A stretch of 21,619 bases of DNA from JANWHF01 sp036276235 (GCA_036276235.1 DATBDZ010000432.1:1-21619); one strand, 5' to 3'. Positions 1 through 8,037 are shown, counted from the stretch's first letter. Translations and numbers: made by a program. Notes: generated by a model from the letters alone, not told the origin.

Positions 1-534
1 CTCACTCAACCCTTTCACCAGAAACCCCACTGCTACGATTCCGATTGCAATACCCACATACCAGAACATTTTCCGGCGCGCCAGCGCGGAGATCGCGGCT
101 ACTGCGATCGCGACTTGGAACAGAGTGACTGCGCCGGCGAAGACGCCGTGCAGGTGGTCGTGGGTGTGGGCGGAGGTTTCCATTTCTCTGGCCTTCCTGG
201 CGATTTCTTCCTGATCGGTTTTGTAGGTTTCTACTTTCTTCTGCTGCGCTTCGGGGACGCTCTGGCCGGCGAGGCGCTGGTTTTCGATGCGCTCTTCGAG
301 AATCGCCGCCTTGATGCCTTTGGCTTGATAGAAGTTCCATTGGTCAGAGCGATCGATCAGCTCCATCATTGCCTCGTGCTCGTGGTGGCCGGAGAGGAGG
401 CTGCTGGCCGCCGCAAATGCCGCGAGGATGGCTGCGGTGAGCGCGACGCCGGTCACCCAGCGTTCGCGCGATTCCTCGGCGTGCTCGTGCAACTTCTCCT
501 CGACATGCTCGGTATGCTGGTCGAATTCTTCCAT
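1..534 (-). CDS. DUF4337 family membrane protein, 3' end cut by window edge
   Basis: Reading leftward from the ATG at 534, 178 codons stay open to base 1 with no stop, so the C-terminus lies just outside the window. The protein starts MEEFDQHTEHVEEKLHEH, an acidic, His-rich cytoplasmic head. A membrane segment follows at about residues 27-47, then the RSDQWNFYQAKGIK segment (about 62-75) characteristic of DUF4337, then a charged helical stretch, and two closely spaced hydrophobic segments near the C-terminus (about 134-152 and 158-174). This order and length (family members are roughly 180-190 residues) fit DUF4337, whose function is unknown. The family match is from recall of the SDQWxFYQAK signature. 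Longer frames on the opposite strand over this region have no recognisable protein character. The start at 534 is chosen because the acidic head begins there; a GTG start nine codons further upstream is possible. Confidence 0.85.
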   Translation of the reverse strand, partial: MEEFDQHTEHVEEKLHEHAEESRERWVTGVALTAAILAAFAAASSLLSGHHEHEAMMELIDRSDQWNFYQAKGIKAAILEERIENQRLAGQSVPEAQQKKVETYKTDQEEIARKAREMETSAHTHDHLHGVFAGAVTLFQVAIAVAAISALARRKMFWYVGIAIGIVAVGFLVKGLSE

Positions 535-570
535 GTCGGCATGATTTCCGATTTGCCGCACGCGAACAAG

Positions 571-630
571 TCTCCCCAGCCCTCCCCCGGAGTACCGGGG
601 GAGGGACAAGCGGGCAGCGCGGGAGGGAGA
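571..630. repeat. Palindromic intergenic element (REP-like), GC-rich hairpin with AGTA loop
   Basis: A perfect 11-base inverted repeat (580-590 and 595-605, CCCTCCCCCGG / CCGGGGGAGGG) surrounds an AGTA loop at 591-594. An outer pair TCTCCC / GGGAGA (571-576, 625-630) suggests the whole element is about 60 bases. It lies between divergent genes, so it cannot be a terminator for either. Its apex (GG-AGTA-CC) recurs in the other palindromes of this window. Confidence 0.75.
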
Positions 631-686
631 GATGTGCGGCGCTGCAGGTGTCGTGGCTTCGCTTCGGTGTCTGACTGAAACTTGCC

Positions 687-716
687 TTGACAGAGTGCGC
701 CAATCCCCGGACGATT
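687..716 (+). promoter_or_regulatory. Possible sigma-70-type promoter for the GlcG-like gene
   Basis: A perfect TTGACA occurs at 687-692. At a 17-18 base spacing there is only a weak -10 candidate (GACGAT/ACGATT at 710-716). It lies about 120 bases upstream of the ATG at 837 in the divergent spacer. Only the -35 match is convincing, so this is tentative. Confidence 0.3.
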
Positions 717-770
717 CGGGCGTCGAAAAGCGTTATCGAATACAGAGGGAATTTTTCGCAGGGTTTGCCG

Positions 771-788
771 TGAACTTCGGCAAGTTCA
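771..788. promoter_or_regulatory. Short palindrome upstream of GlcG-like gene (operator or 5' UTR hairpin)
   Basis: TGAACTT (771-777) and AAGTTCA (782-788) form a perfect 7-base inverted repeat around CGGC, ending 48 bases before the ATG at 837. It could be a dimeric regulator site or a leader hairpin. No specific regulator family is recognised. Confidence 0.35.
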
Positions 789-836
789 GTCAAAGTCCAC
801 GGCGGACACTGCGAACATCAGGAAGAAGGAGCACAC

Positions 837-1379
837 ATGTCACGTCGATATCCGATCGTTTGGGGAGCATTGTTTGCGATGGGTTTTGCCGCAGTCGGGC
901 TGGTGGTTCATTCGGTTCCCAGCGCCGGGGCAGGCCAGGCGACGCCCACTGGCAAGCCGCCGCAGGCGATTTCCACCACCGACATCAGCCTCGATCAGGC
1001 ACATGTCGCGCTCGAGGCGGCGATGAAGAAAGCCATGGAAACCAAGACGAAGATGGACATCGCGGTCGTCGATGCCGGCGGCAATCTGAAGGCTTTCGCG
1101 CGAATGGACGGCGCGTGGCTTGGGTCGATCGACATTGCCATCAAGAAGGCCAAGACGGCGCGTTATTTTGATATGCCGACCGGCGAGATCGGGAAGCTGA
1201 GTCAGCCGGGCGGGCCGTTGTATCAGATCGAGGTTTCCAACGGCGGGCTGATCACGTTTCCGGGTGGAGTACCAATTAAGGGCGCGGATGGAACGGTGAT
1301 CGGCGCGATCGGGGTTTCAGGATCGACGGTTGAGAATGACAATGCGGTTGCGACCGCGGGTGCGGGCGCTGTGAAGTAA
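837..1379 (+). CDS. Exported GlcG/HbpS family (DUF336) protein
   Basis: A 180-residue protein with an N-terminal signal peptide: basic MSRR, hydrophobic core about 8-25, likely cleavage near AGA-GQ at about 32. The remainder is a single GlcG/HbpS domain. Family hallmarks visible are the VVDAGGNLKAFARMDGA strand-turn (about 81-97), a helix with conserved Lys/Ala, and the C-terminal GGVPIK...VIGAIGVSG segment (about 142-162). The fold binds heme in Streptomyces HbpS, and other members are small-molecule or stress-related proteins of unclear function; the ligand here cannot be read from the sequence. The start is supported by AAGGAG at 826-831, five bases before the ATG. It is separated from the following gene by 80 bases. 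It may be a stand-alone gene rather than part of the downstream series. Confidence 0.85.
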   Translation: MSRRYPIVWGALFAMGFAAVGLVVHSVPSAGAGQATPTGKPPQAISTTDISLDQAHVALEAAMKKAMETKTKMDIAVVDAGGNLKAFARMDGAWLGSIDIAIKKAKTARYFDMPTGEIGKLSQPGGPLYQIEVSNGGLITFPGGVPIKGADGTVIGAIGVSGSTVENDNAVATAGAGAVK

Positions 1380-1459
1380 CACGATGAATCGGGGAAGGCG
1401 CAGGCCGGGGCATCGCTTGTAACCGCGACAATCGTGTGCGGGCGAAAGGATGCGATCCG

Positions 1460-3766
1460 ATGTTGACGAGCTCGCTATCTTTTTGTCGACCGGACCGGCG
1501 GTGGGTAGCCGTCGTTGCATGTCTCATCTTGGGGTTGTTCAATTGTGTATCGCTCGCGCAAACGCCGCAAACACGCCCTGCGAATGATCCGCTACGTCCG
1601 GTTGGGGCGCGGCCTATCGCGACGACCCGGCCGGCATTAACAACAACACAACCGGGTGTAGCACGGTCGGGAATCGCGGTGCGGGCCGTACCGGCGGGTA
1701 CTCTGGGTGCCGCGAATGGTCATGACTCCGACGGATTTACGGTCCGAAGCGGCGATCCCGCGGCGGCGGACGATCTGGCCGCGTTTGAAACGGCGGCGCG
1801 CAACGGCGCGTGGGACAAGGCGTTCAGTGCCATCTCACGAGTGATCGACTCGCCCACAGATGCGATGGTTCGCGGTTCGGATGGGTTTTATCTTTCCACG
1901 CACGCGCACGCGCGGCACGTGCTGGTGGGGCTTCCGCCGGCGGGACGCGAGGCGTATCGATTGTTCAACGATGCCGCCGCTCGCAGCGGGCTGGCACAAA
2001 TTGATTCGCCCGAACAATCGGATGGAGCGCCAAACCAGATCGCACGGCTGCAAGGGCTTTTCGATCGATACTTCATTACCTCCGTCGGCGACCAGATCGC
2101 CGATCGCCTGGGTGATGCGAAATTTGAGAGCGGCGATTTCGTGGGGGCGGCCAACAGCTGGGCCGCCATCCGGTCCGATTATCCGGACACTTCTCTTTCT
2201 CCCGCGCGAATCATGGCCAAGCGGGCAATCGCGCTGGCTCGCGCGGAACAGTGGGAGGAGTTGCGAATCGCGGCGTCCGCCCTCCGCGAAAGATATGCGG
2301 ATCAATCGGTGGTCCTCGGCGGGCGTGACGTAACGATTGCATCGCTCGTTGACGGGCTGCTTTCATCTCCGCTTGCCGTCGCGCATCTCCGCAAAGCCGA
2401 GCCGGCGGCGGCTCCCAATGTCGATCTACTTCCACGGAAGGGAACCCAGCCGAGTTGGCAGATGGTGTTTCTGGATGACACACTGCAGACGCAGATTGCA
2501 CGAATTCCAAACCCGCGGGGGTTGAGCGGCATTAACTCTATTCGCTCCATCGTCCCTGGCGCCGCGGCCGCCGGCGATCGGGTCTTTCTGAACTGGCTGG
2601 GGATCGGCGTTGCGATTGATGGCACGACGGGAAAACTTCTTTGGCGCAGCGAGGCGTTCAGCACCGTGCCGTTGCGGCTGCAGCAGGCGGTGCTGAGCGG
2701 ATACGACTCGGGTGAGGGAAGTATTTCGGTCCTGCCCGGCGGCGAGCGGCTTCTGTTGGCGAACGCGTCCACGATGTCGCGACAGGTAAGGTTGCCCGCG
2801 GCGGCCCTGGGCCTTGTGGTTGCCGCCCGACCTGGCGCGGCGCAGCAAATGATAAGTGCAACCCTGGGACCCGGCAGCGGGGTGCTTACCTGTCTTGCCG
2901 CCGCGGACGGCAAAACGATTTGGAGCAGCGAGACCTCAACCGATTTGACTGCCTGGAGCATTCTCGGACAGCCATTGATTGCAGAAAACACGGCCTATGC
3001 CGTCGCGACCCGGGTATTGAATCGAAGCACGGAAATAACTCTTCTGGCGATCTCGCTTGCCAACGGGGCTGTGAGCTGGGACATGACACTGGGCTCCCTG
3101 GGAACGGGGATGAACGGCCGAGTCGTTCCGGTTGCCCCCAAGGCGGCGATGCTGCGCGACGGCGAGAAGCTTTATATATTGACGGGTAATGGAGGGTTGC
3201 TGGCGGTCAATCTCTCCACGCGGCGGATCGATTGGGCCTACTCATACGATGTGGCGTCCGCGACCACGAGCCGCCTGTCATCGGGGTACGGCGCTGGGGG
3301 CGAAGGGGAGCAATTTGGCTCCTCGATGCAACTTTCCGGTTCTCTGCTGCTTTTTAAGGAGAGAGGCAGCAACATGATGTACGCTCTCGATACCAGCGCG
3401 CCCTCTCTCAAATGGCGGCGGCGCATCGACAGCGACAAGGCGATTATCGCCGCCGACTCTTCGATGGCCTATGTGCTGGGCGACGATCTGAATGGCATCG
3501 ATCTGGCGACGCGCGAGATGCTCTGGAGCGCGAGGACGCCGCTTGGATCGCGCCAGTTTCAGCCGCTCGTGCATGGGTCCAAGGCGTACGTATTCGGAAC
3601 GGATGGGCTTCATGGGTTGGACCTTCAGCGCGGCTCGAGCGAGATTTTCTCAACCGCCGATCGCGGCGGCGGCGCTGTTCTGCAGTTGGGCGATCGAATG
3701 ATCTGCGTCTCCAATCACGCGGTGACGGCGTATCCCCTATCGCCCGGTCCGACTACGCAGCCCTGA
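1460..3766 (+). CDS. Exported PQQ-type beta-propeller repeat protein with N-terminal helical region
   Basis: A 768-residue protein with a signal peptide (about 11-33, cleavage near SLA-QT). A low-complexity Thr/Arg/Pro segment follows (TRPANDP, ATTRPALTTTQPG), then a helical, TPR-like region (about 100-300, e.g. AAFETAARNGAWDKAFSAI). The C-terminal half is beta-propeller-like, with repeated blades of the type AIDGTTGKLLWRSE, AADGKTIWSSET, SLANGAVSWDM, LSTRRIDWAYS and LATREMLWSAR. These match the D-x-x-T/N-G-x-x-x-W pattern of PQQ-binding-like/BamB-like propellers. No catalytic residues of quinoprotein dehydrogenases are evident, so a structural or binding role in the periplasm is likelier than dehydrogenase activity. 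The ATG at 1460 is preferred over the in-frame GTG at 1436 because AAAGGA lies nine bases upstream and the signal peptide then starts correctly. Confidence 0.85.
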   Translation: MLTSSLSFCRPDRRWVAVVACLILGLFNCVSLAQTPQTRPANDPLRPVGARPIATTRPALTTTQPGVARSGIAVRAVPAGTLGAANGHDSDGFTVRSGDPAAADDLAAFETAARNGAWDKAFSAISRVIDSPTDAMVRGSDGFYLSTHAHARHVLVGLPPAGREAYRLFNDAAARSGLAQIDSPEQSDGAPNQIARLQGLFDRYFITSVGDQIADRLGDAKFESGDFVGAANSWAAIRSDYPDTSLSPARIMAKRAIALARAEQWEELRIAASALRERYADQSVVLGGRDVTIASLVDGLLSSPLAVAHLRKAEPAAAPNVDLLPRKGTQPSWQMVFLDDTLQTQIARIPNPRGLSGINSIRSIVPGAAAAGDRVFLNWLGIGVAIDGTTGKLLWRSEAFSTVPLRLQQAVLSGYDSGEGSISVLPGGERLLLANASTMSRQVRLPAAALGLVVAARPGAAQQMISATLGPGSGVLTCLAAADGKTIWSSETSTDLTAWSILGQPLIAENTAYAVATRVLNRSTEITLLAISLANGAVSWDMTLGSLGTGMNGRVVPVAPKAAMLRDGEKLYILTGNGGLLAVNLSTRRIDWAYSYDVASATTSRLSSGYGAGGEGEQFGSSMQLSGSLLLFKERGSNMMYALDTSAPSLKWRRRIDSDKAIIAADSSMAYVLGDDLNGIDLATREMLWSARTPLGSRQFQPLVHGSKAYVFGTDGLHGLDLQRGSSEIFSTADRGGGAVLQLGDRMICVSNHAVTAYPLSPGPTTQP

Positions 3767-3775
3767 CACGACACC

Positions 3776-3791
3776 TCGGTTTGCGAACCGA
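3776..3791. other. Small inverted repeat between propeller and SIMPL genes
   Basis: TCGGTT and AACCGA pair around TGCG. There is no T-tract after it, so it is not a convincing terminator. It may be a weak RNA hairpin in the 44-base spacer. Confidence 0.25.
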
Positions 3792-3810
3792 TTGAAGCGA
3801 GGAATTCCTG

Positions 3811-4650
3811 ATGCGGATATCGATTCTGCTGATCGTTGTCGCTCAGTTGGCGGCGTTCGCGCATGCCGAACAAGCGGGCGAGCCGACAACCGGACCGGGG
3901 ATTGCCGTCATCGGCGCGGCGAGCGTTCCGCTAAAGCCTTCAGCCATCGAGCTCAGCGCCACGCTCTCTGCCGAGGCGGAGCTGGCGAACGACGCACGCG
4001 TGAAGGAGCGCGATGCCCGGCAGCGCGTGGCCGATGCGCTGGAAGCCCGGAGCCCCGGAATAAAGATCGAATCGCGGGGAGTGATCGTCAATCCGATCAT
4101 CGATCCCGCCCTTCTGGCGGCGCAGCAACGGCAGCAGGTACTGATTCAAAACGGCGTTGTCGTGCAGATGCAGCAGAATCAGCAGGAGATCAACCGAAGG
4201 GTGAGCGTTGTCGAGCAGTTGCGGCTCGTTTTGAAAGACACCGACAAGCTTGAAACCAACCAGCTCCTCGAGAAGGTGGCGCGGCTGATGGACGCGGCGC
4301 GCGAGGCGGGACTTCAGTTTGGGCAGCCCAATCTAAATTCGTATGGCAGCTACGCAGCCCAGAGCATGCCGGCATGGCCACTCATCGTGTGCAAGGCTTC
4401 CAATCCCGCCGCGGTCCGGGATCAGGCTTACAAAGCAGCGATGGAAGATGCGCGGCAGAAGGCCTCCGCGCTGGCGGAAGTAGCGGGCGTGAAAATCGGC
4501 AAGGTCATTGCCGTGCGGGAATTGGACGCGCCAGCCGAACCGTCGCCGCGGGCGGCGTCCCTGAACACGGAAGCTGGTCTCTCGTCGGTTCTCATCGGTG
4601 AGTTATCACTCACCGTTCGATTGAGTGTGCAGTTTGAAATCGTCAAGTAG
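3811..4650 (+). CDS. Periplasmic SIMPL domain (DUF541) protein
   Basis: A 279-residue protein with a clean signal peptide (cleavage after AHA at residue 19). The rest is one SIMPL domain. The GIAVIGAASVPLKPSAIELS entry strand (about 30-48), the long helical middle rich in Gln (QQRQQVLIQNGVVVQMQQNQ, about 109-128), the AYKAAMEDARQKASALAEVAGVKIG helix-strand (about 206-230) and the closing LSLTVRLSVQFEIVK strand are all typical of the family. SIMPL proteins are envelope proteins; some bind outer membrane components or signalling partners, but no general biochemical activity is established. GAGGAA at 3799-3804 gives a six-base spacing to the ATG. The next gene starts about 25 bases after its stop, which suggests co-transcription with the toroid protein and possibly MoxR. 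Confidence 0.88.
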   Translation: MRISILLIVVAQLAAFAHAEQAGEPTTGPGIAVIGAASVPLKPSAIELSATLSAEAELANDARVKERDARQRVADALEARSPGIKIESRGVIVNPIIDPALLAAQQRQQVLIQNGVVVQMQQNQQEINRRVSVVEQLRLVLKDTDKLETNQLLEKVARLMDAAREAGLQFGQPNLNSYGSYAAQSMPAWPLIVCKASNPAAVRDQAYKAAMEDARQKASALAEVAGVKIGKVIAVRELDAPAEPSPRAASLNTEAGLSSVLIGELSLTVRLSVQFEIVK

Positions 4651-4675
4651 TGCAGCGTAACAGGGAAGGATGCAG

Positions 4676-5728
4676 ATGCGACGCGCTCTGTTGAACTCGG
4701 CTATCACGCTGACATTTCTTGCTGCCTCGTTGGCAGCGCGGCCTTGCCGCGCCGAAGAGCTCTACCCCAAACATCTTGATGCCAGAACGCAGGCATCGAT
4801 CAAGCGCGGATTGGACTGGCTGGCAAAAACTCAGGCGCCCGAGGGAAACTGGACCGCATCGCAGGATGCAACGACATATCCCACCAGCATGGTGTCGCTG
4901 GCGGGCATGGCGTTTCTTTCGGGTGGCAATACGCCAAGCCGCGGGACTTATGCGGACAATGTGAAACACGCCGAGCTTTGGCTCATGGGCAATGCGCGGC
5001 CGAGCGGCGTCATTACCGATGCCTCTGAAGGGAACGGCCGGCCCATGCACGGGCACGGCTTCTCATTGCTCTTTCTCGCATCCGTCTACGGCATGGAAAC
5101 AGACCCTCGGACGCGCGATACGCTGAAGGTTGTGATCACCAATGCCATCAGCCTTACCGCGCGCGGGCAAAGCCCGCTCGGCGGCTGGACCTACATGCCC
5201 GGCGGCGGAGATGAAGGATCGGTCACCGTTACGCAAATGCAGGGACTGCGGGCGGCGAGCAATGCGGGGTTTCTCGTTCCCAAGAGCACCATCGAGGGCG
5301 CCGTCAAATACCTGGAAATCTGCAAGACTCCGGAAAACGGCATCAAGTATTCGGCGGCATCGAGCCCGCAGCCGCGTTTGCCGATCAGCGCGGCGGCGGT
5401 CGCCACCCTTTATAACGCCGGCGATTATGACTCGCCGCTCGCTGATGCCTGCCTGAAATATGTCTGGGAACAATTCAAGCAGAGGCAGGATGTCTGGACC
5501 AAAGGAGGCGGGCATGATTTTTATGCACATCTGTATGCCGCCCAGGCGTTCTATCAGGCCGGCGACAAATACTGGGATGTGTATTTTCCCAAAGTCCGCG
5601 AGCAACTGCTGAGCATGCAGCAGCCGGATGGTTCCTGGAACGGCGAAATCGGTCCGGTCTATGCAACGAGCATCGCGCTGATCATTCTTCAGTTGCCTTA
5701 CAAGCTTGTGCCCATTTACCAGCGATAA
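4676..5728 (+). CDS. Exported prenyltransferase/squalene-oxidase repeat (alpha/alpha toroid) protein
   Basis: A 350-residue protein with a signal peptide (cleavage near CRA-EE, residue 26). Three QW-like units are visible: about 44-59 (GLDWLAKTQAPEGNW), about 162-171 (ARGQSPLGGW) and about 306-321 (KVREQLLSMQQPDGSW). These place it in the alpha/alpha-toroid superfamily shared by squalene-hopene cyclases, protein prenyltransferases and thioester proteins. It is about half the length of a true squalene-hopene cyclase. It has no DxDD acid motif and no GCGEQ thioester, and it is exported, so enzymatic cyclisation of squalene is very unlikely despite hpnH being in the same window. Similar exported toroids are common in planctomycetes with unknown roles. 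The second of two ATGs (4676) is chosen because GGGAAGG at 4663-4669 is six bases before it but abuts the first (4670). The MoxR gene follows after a short gap. Confidence 0.85.
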   Translation: MRRALLNSAITLTFLAASLAARPCRAEELYPKHLDARTQASIKRGLDWLAKTQAPEGNWTASQDATTYPTSMVSLAGMAFLSGGNTPSRGTYADNVKHAELWLMGNARPSGVITDASEGNGRPMHGHGFSLLFLASVYGMETDPRTRDTLKVVITNAISLTARGQSPLGGWTYMPGGGDEGSVTVTQMQGLRAASNAGFLVPKSTIEGAVKYLEICKTPENGIKYSAASSPQPRLPISAAAVATLYNAGDYDSPLADACLKYVWEQFKQRQDVWTKGGGHDFYAHLYAAQAFYQAGDKYWDVYFPKVREQLLSMQQPDGSWNGEIGPVYATSIALIILQLPYKLVPIYQR

Positions 5729-5761
5729 ACGGGAGTGGTCTTTACCAAGGGAGCAAAACCC

Positions 5762-6799
5762 GTGAACGGTGATTTAGAGGGACTCAGGCGTTTGCGCGAG
5801 GCGCGCGACGCGATCCGCGCGCAGGTCGCCGGCACGATCATCGGCCAGGATCATGTCGTCGAGCAGCTCATGGTCTGCCTGTTCGCGCGCGGGCATTGCA
5901 TCCTCGAGGGCGTGCCTGGGCTGGCCAAGACGCTGCTCGTGCGCACGCTGGCGCGATCGTTGTCGCTGGAATTCAGCCGCATCCAGTTTACGCCAGATCT
6001 GATGCCGTCCGACATCACCGGCACGGAAGTGATGTATCAGGACCGCGCCACCGGCGAGCGGAGCTTCCGGTTCGTCAACGGGCCGCTGTTTGCCAATGTC
6101 GTTCTGGCGGATGAGATCAACCGCACGCCGCCCAAGACGCAGGCCGCGCTGCTGGAGGCGATGCAGGAGCGGCAGGTTTCCGCCGGCGGAAAGCGGCATG
6201 GGCTCCCTGATCCGTTTTTCGTCCTGGCCACGCAGAATCCGATCGAGCAGGAAGGAACGTACGCGCTGCCCGAGGCGCAGCTCGACCGCTTCCTGCTGAA
6301 GATTTTCGTCGGCTATCCGGATGAAGAGGAGGAAGAAAAGATCTACCGGATGACCAGCGTCCAATCGGACGGCACCGCACAGCCCGTGTTGGGAGCCGCC
6401 GAGATGCTCGCGCTTCAGGAGATCGTGCGGAAGGTGCCGGCCAGCGATTATTGCGTGAACTATGTTGCGCGGCTGGTCCGCTCGACGCGGCCCAATGAAA
6501 AGGCGTCGCCCAAATTCATCCGCGACTGGGTGCTCTGGGGCGTCGGTCCGCGCGGCGGGCAGGCGCTGCTCATGGCCGCCCGCGCTCGCGCCGCCCTCGA
6601 CGGCCGACCGGAAGTAGACGTGGATGACATCAAGGCAATGGCCACCGCCGTCCTGCGGCATCGCGTCGTTCTCAATTACAACGCCGAATCGCAGGGCCAA
6701 ACGAGTGAAACGGTGATCGATCGGCTGATGAGCGAAATCCCGCTCGCCGATGTCGATCGAGCGACGCGCTCGCGGGTTGAGAGCGTCTTGAAGGTCTGA
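5762..6799 (+). CDS. MoxR family AAA+ ATPase
   Basis: A 345-residue cytoplasmic ATPase, the usual length for MoxR. Walker A is EGVPGLAKT (about 49-57), with Ala replacing the usual Gly before Lys-Thr as is normal in MoxR proteins. Walker B is NVVLADEIN (112-120), sensor 1 is ATQNP (156-160), and the family signature EGTYALPEAQLDRF lies at about 164-177. The C-terminal lid contains the RDWVLWGVGPRGGQALL segment typical of MoxR. MoxR ATPases are thought to act as chaperones that insert cofactors or remodel partners carrying VWA domains; DUF58 and VWA genes follow here. A GTG at 5762 is preferred because AAGGGAG (5747-5753) is eight bases upstream. An in-frame GTG at 5735 would add nine residues (MVFTKGAKP). 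The gap to the DUF58 gene is unusually long, and two palindromes fill much of it. Confidence 0.95.
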   Translation: MNGDLEGLRRLREARDAIRAQVAGTIIGQDHVVEQLMVCLFARGHCILEGVPGLAKTLLVRTLARSLSLEFSRIQFTPDLMPSDITGTEVMYQDRATGERSFRFVNGPLFANVVLADEINRTPPKTQAALLEAMQERQVSAGGKRHGLPDPFFVLATQNPIEQEGTYALPEAQLDRFLLKIFVGYPDEEEEEKIYRMTSVQSDGTAQPVLGAAEMLALQEIVRKVPASDYCVNYVARLVRSTRPNEKASPKFIRDWVLWGVGPRGGQALLMAARARAALDGRPEVDVDDIKAMATAVLRHRVVLNYNAESQGQTSETVIDRLMSEIPLADVDRATRSRVESVLKV

Positions 6800-6833
6800 C
6801 GCGTTTCTTGGTGAGCGCACATGATTGCAGATT

Positions 6834-6915
6834 ACTGTCATGCTGAGGTACCCCGAAGCATCTGGCCGATTCGCGCGAGTAAGCCAGATGCTTCGGAGTA
6901 CCTCAGCATGACGGT
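6834..6915. repeat. Long palindromic intergenic element, 33-base arms
   Basis: Arms at 6834-6866 and 6883-6915 are inverted copies with two mismatches around a 16-base loop. The core reads ATGCTGAGGTAC.CCGAAGCAT. Each arm is itself a small hairpin (ATGCT...AGCAT); the right arm has the GG-AGTA-CC apex at 6895-6902. Four T residues follow the right arm, so a weak terminator after moxR is conceivable. The dyad of whole arms and its resemblance to recurrent intergenic sequences of environmental bacteria favour a dispersed repeat. Confidence 0.85.
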
Positions 6916-6957
6916 TTTCTGCGACGTTGTTCTGTGATTGCGACGTGCAATTGGTTT

Positions 6958-7019
6958 TGTAGGGTGGGTGTACTCGCCCACCATTCTCGGTCGTGGTGGG
7001 CGAGTACACCCACCCTACA
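6958..7019. repeat. Perfect 26-base inverted repeat, copy 1 of the TAGGGTGGGTG element
   Basis: Arms 6958-6983 and 6994-7019 are perfect inverted copies around a 10-base loop. Each arm is also a hairpin: GGTGGGTG-TACT-CGCCCACC, with one G-T wobble. The same 26-base arm recurs exactly in the element near 21340-21366. It lies directly upstream of the DUF58 gene with no T-tract, so it is a repeat rather than a terminator. Confidence 0.9.
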
Positions 7020-7061
7020 GCAGACGCGATATGTTGAGTGAGCAGTCGGGCGAAGCAATCC

Positions 7062-8036
7062 ATGGCGTCCTATCTCGTTCCCGAAATCCTCGCCCGCATC
7101 ACGCGACTTGGGCTGCGCGCTCAGCGCGTGGTGGAAGGATCGATCTCCGGATTGCATCGCAGCCCGCTGCATGGGCTTTCCGCCGAGTTTGCCGATTACC
7201 GTGAGTATGCACCCGGCGACGATCTCAAGCGGCTCGATTGGCGCGCCTATGCCCGCTCCGAGCGGCACGTCATCAAGCGGTTTGAAGAGGAATCGAATCT
7301 CCGCGCCACGATCCTGTTGGACGCCAGCCGATCGATGAAATACGGGGGAACGCGCTCGAAGCTGACGAAATTCGAATTCGCCGCGACGCTTGCCGCTTCG
7401 CTGGCGGCGCTCTGCGTCAAGCAGCGCGATGCCGTCGGCCTGGCGCTGGTGGATCAGGAGCAGCGTACCTGGCTGCGCCCCGCGGCGACGCAGGCGCAGC
7501 TGGCCAAGATTCTCGATGCACTGGAGCGCTCAGCGCCTGATCGAAAGACTGATCTGGGCACGGTCATTACCCGCGTCGCCGATCAGATCTCGTCGCGCGG
7601 AATGGTCGTGATCATCTCTGATCTGCTGACCGACATCGAAGCACTCTGCGCCGGCCTTGGCCGTCTGCAGCATCAGGGACATGAGATTCTCATTTTTCAG
7701 GTTCTCGATCCCGACGAGATCGATTTGCCGTTCAATGATTCGATGCTCTTTCGAGATATCGAGGGCGCGGTCAACGCCGGCGGAAAGCCCGATGAGCTTC
7801 AGGCAGAGCCCTGGGCATTTCGCAAAGCATATCGCGCCGCGATGGATCGCTTTGTCGAGGATGTCGCGATCCGCTGCCGCAGCGCGGCAATCGATCACAT
7901 CCTGCTGACCACCGATCAAGACCTGGGATTTACCCTCAGCAGCTATCTGCACAGCCGACTCTGCGCCGCGGGCGCAAAGCGCGGCGGCAAGATCGGCGCT
8001 GCGGCGCCGGCGGCTCCTCAACCGGAAGGGGCGTGA
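7062..8036 (+). CDS. DUF58 domain protein with VWA-type metal site
   Basis: A 324-residue soluble protein. The DUF58 signature is visible at about 28-65: ISGLHRSPLHGLSAEF, then EYAPGDDLKRLDWRAYAR. It leads into a VWA-like fold with an intact MIDAS first motif LLDASRSM (DxSxS at 87-91). The second half has the KTDLGTV and MVVIISDLLTD segments that supply the remaining metal-site Thr and Asp positions in VWA folds, and ends in an Ala-rich tail. DUF58 proteins are the usual partners encoded next to moxR. The ATG at 7062 is chosen because the family begins close to the PEILARI segment; the GTG at 7038 would add eight residues without a better ribosome site. The BatA-like gene starts one base after this stop, and its ribosome site lies inside this gene's end, indicating translational coupling. 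Confidence 0.93.
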   Translation: MASYLVPEILARITRLGLRAQRVVEGSISGLHRSPLHGLSAEFADYREYAPGDDLKRLDWRAYARSERHVIKRFEEESNLRATILLDASRSMKYGGTRSKLTKFEFAATLAASLAALCVKQRDAVGLALVDQEQRTWLRPAATQAQLAKILDALERSAPDRKTDLGTVITRVADQISSRGMVVIISDLLTDIEALCAGLGRLQHQGHEILIFQVLDPDEIDLPFNDSMLFRDIEGAVNAGGKPDELQAEPWAFRKAYRAAMDRFVEDVAIRCRSAAIDHILLTTDQDLGFTLSSYLHSRLCAAGAKRGGKIGAAAPAAPQPEGA

Positions 8037-8037
8037 G

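Noticed and set aside
115..1171. Plus-strand frames at 115-678 and 632-1171, and minus frame 344-793
   Set aside because: The first and third overlap the DUF4337 gene, and the second overlaps the GlcG-like gene; none shows protein-like composition. The 344-793 and 632-1171 frames also run into or through the non-coding spacer.
1460..3766. PQQ-dependent alcohol dehydrogenase
   Set aside because: Propeller blades are present, but quinoprotein active-site features are not evident, and an N-terminal helical region precedes the propeller.
4676..5728. Squalene-hopene cyclase linked to hpnH
   Set aside because: Too short, exported, and without the DxDD motif.
6834..7019. Strong intrinsic terminator after moxR
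   Set aside because: Only four T residues follow the first dyad and none follow the second. The arms match dispersed repeat elements, so a repeat origin explains them better.
5774..7063. 429-residue open frame on the minus strand across moxR
   Set aside because: It is antisense to a clear MoxR ATPase, Arg/His-rich with no domain character, and runs through both palindromes; a high-GC shadow.
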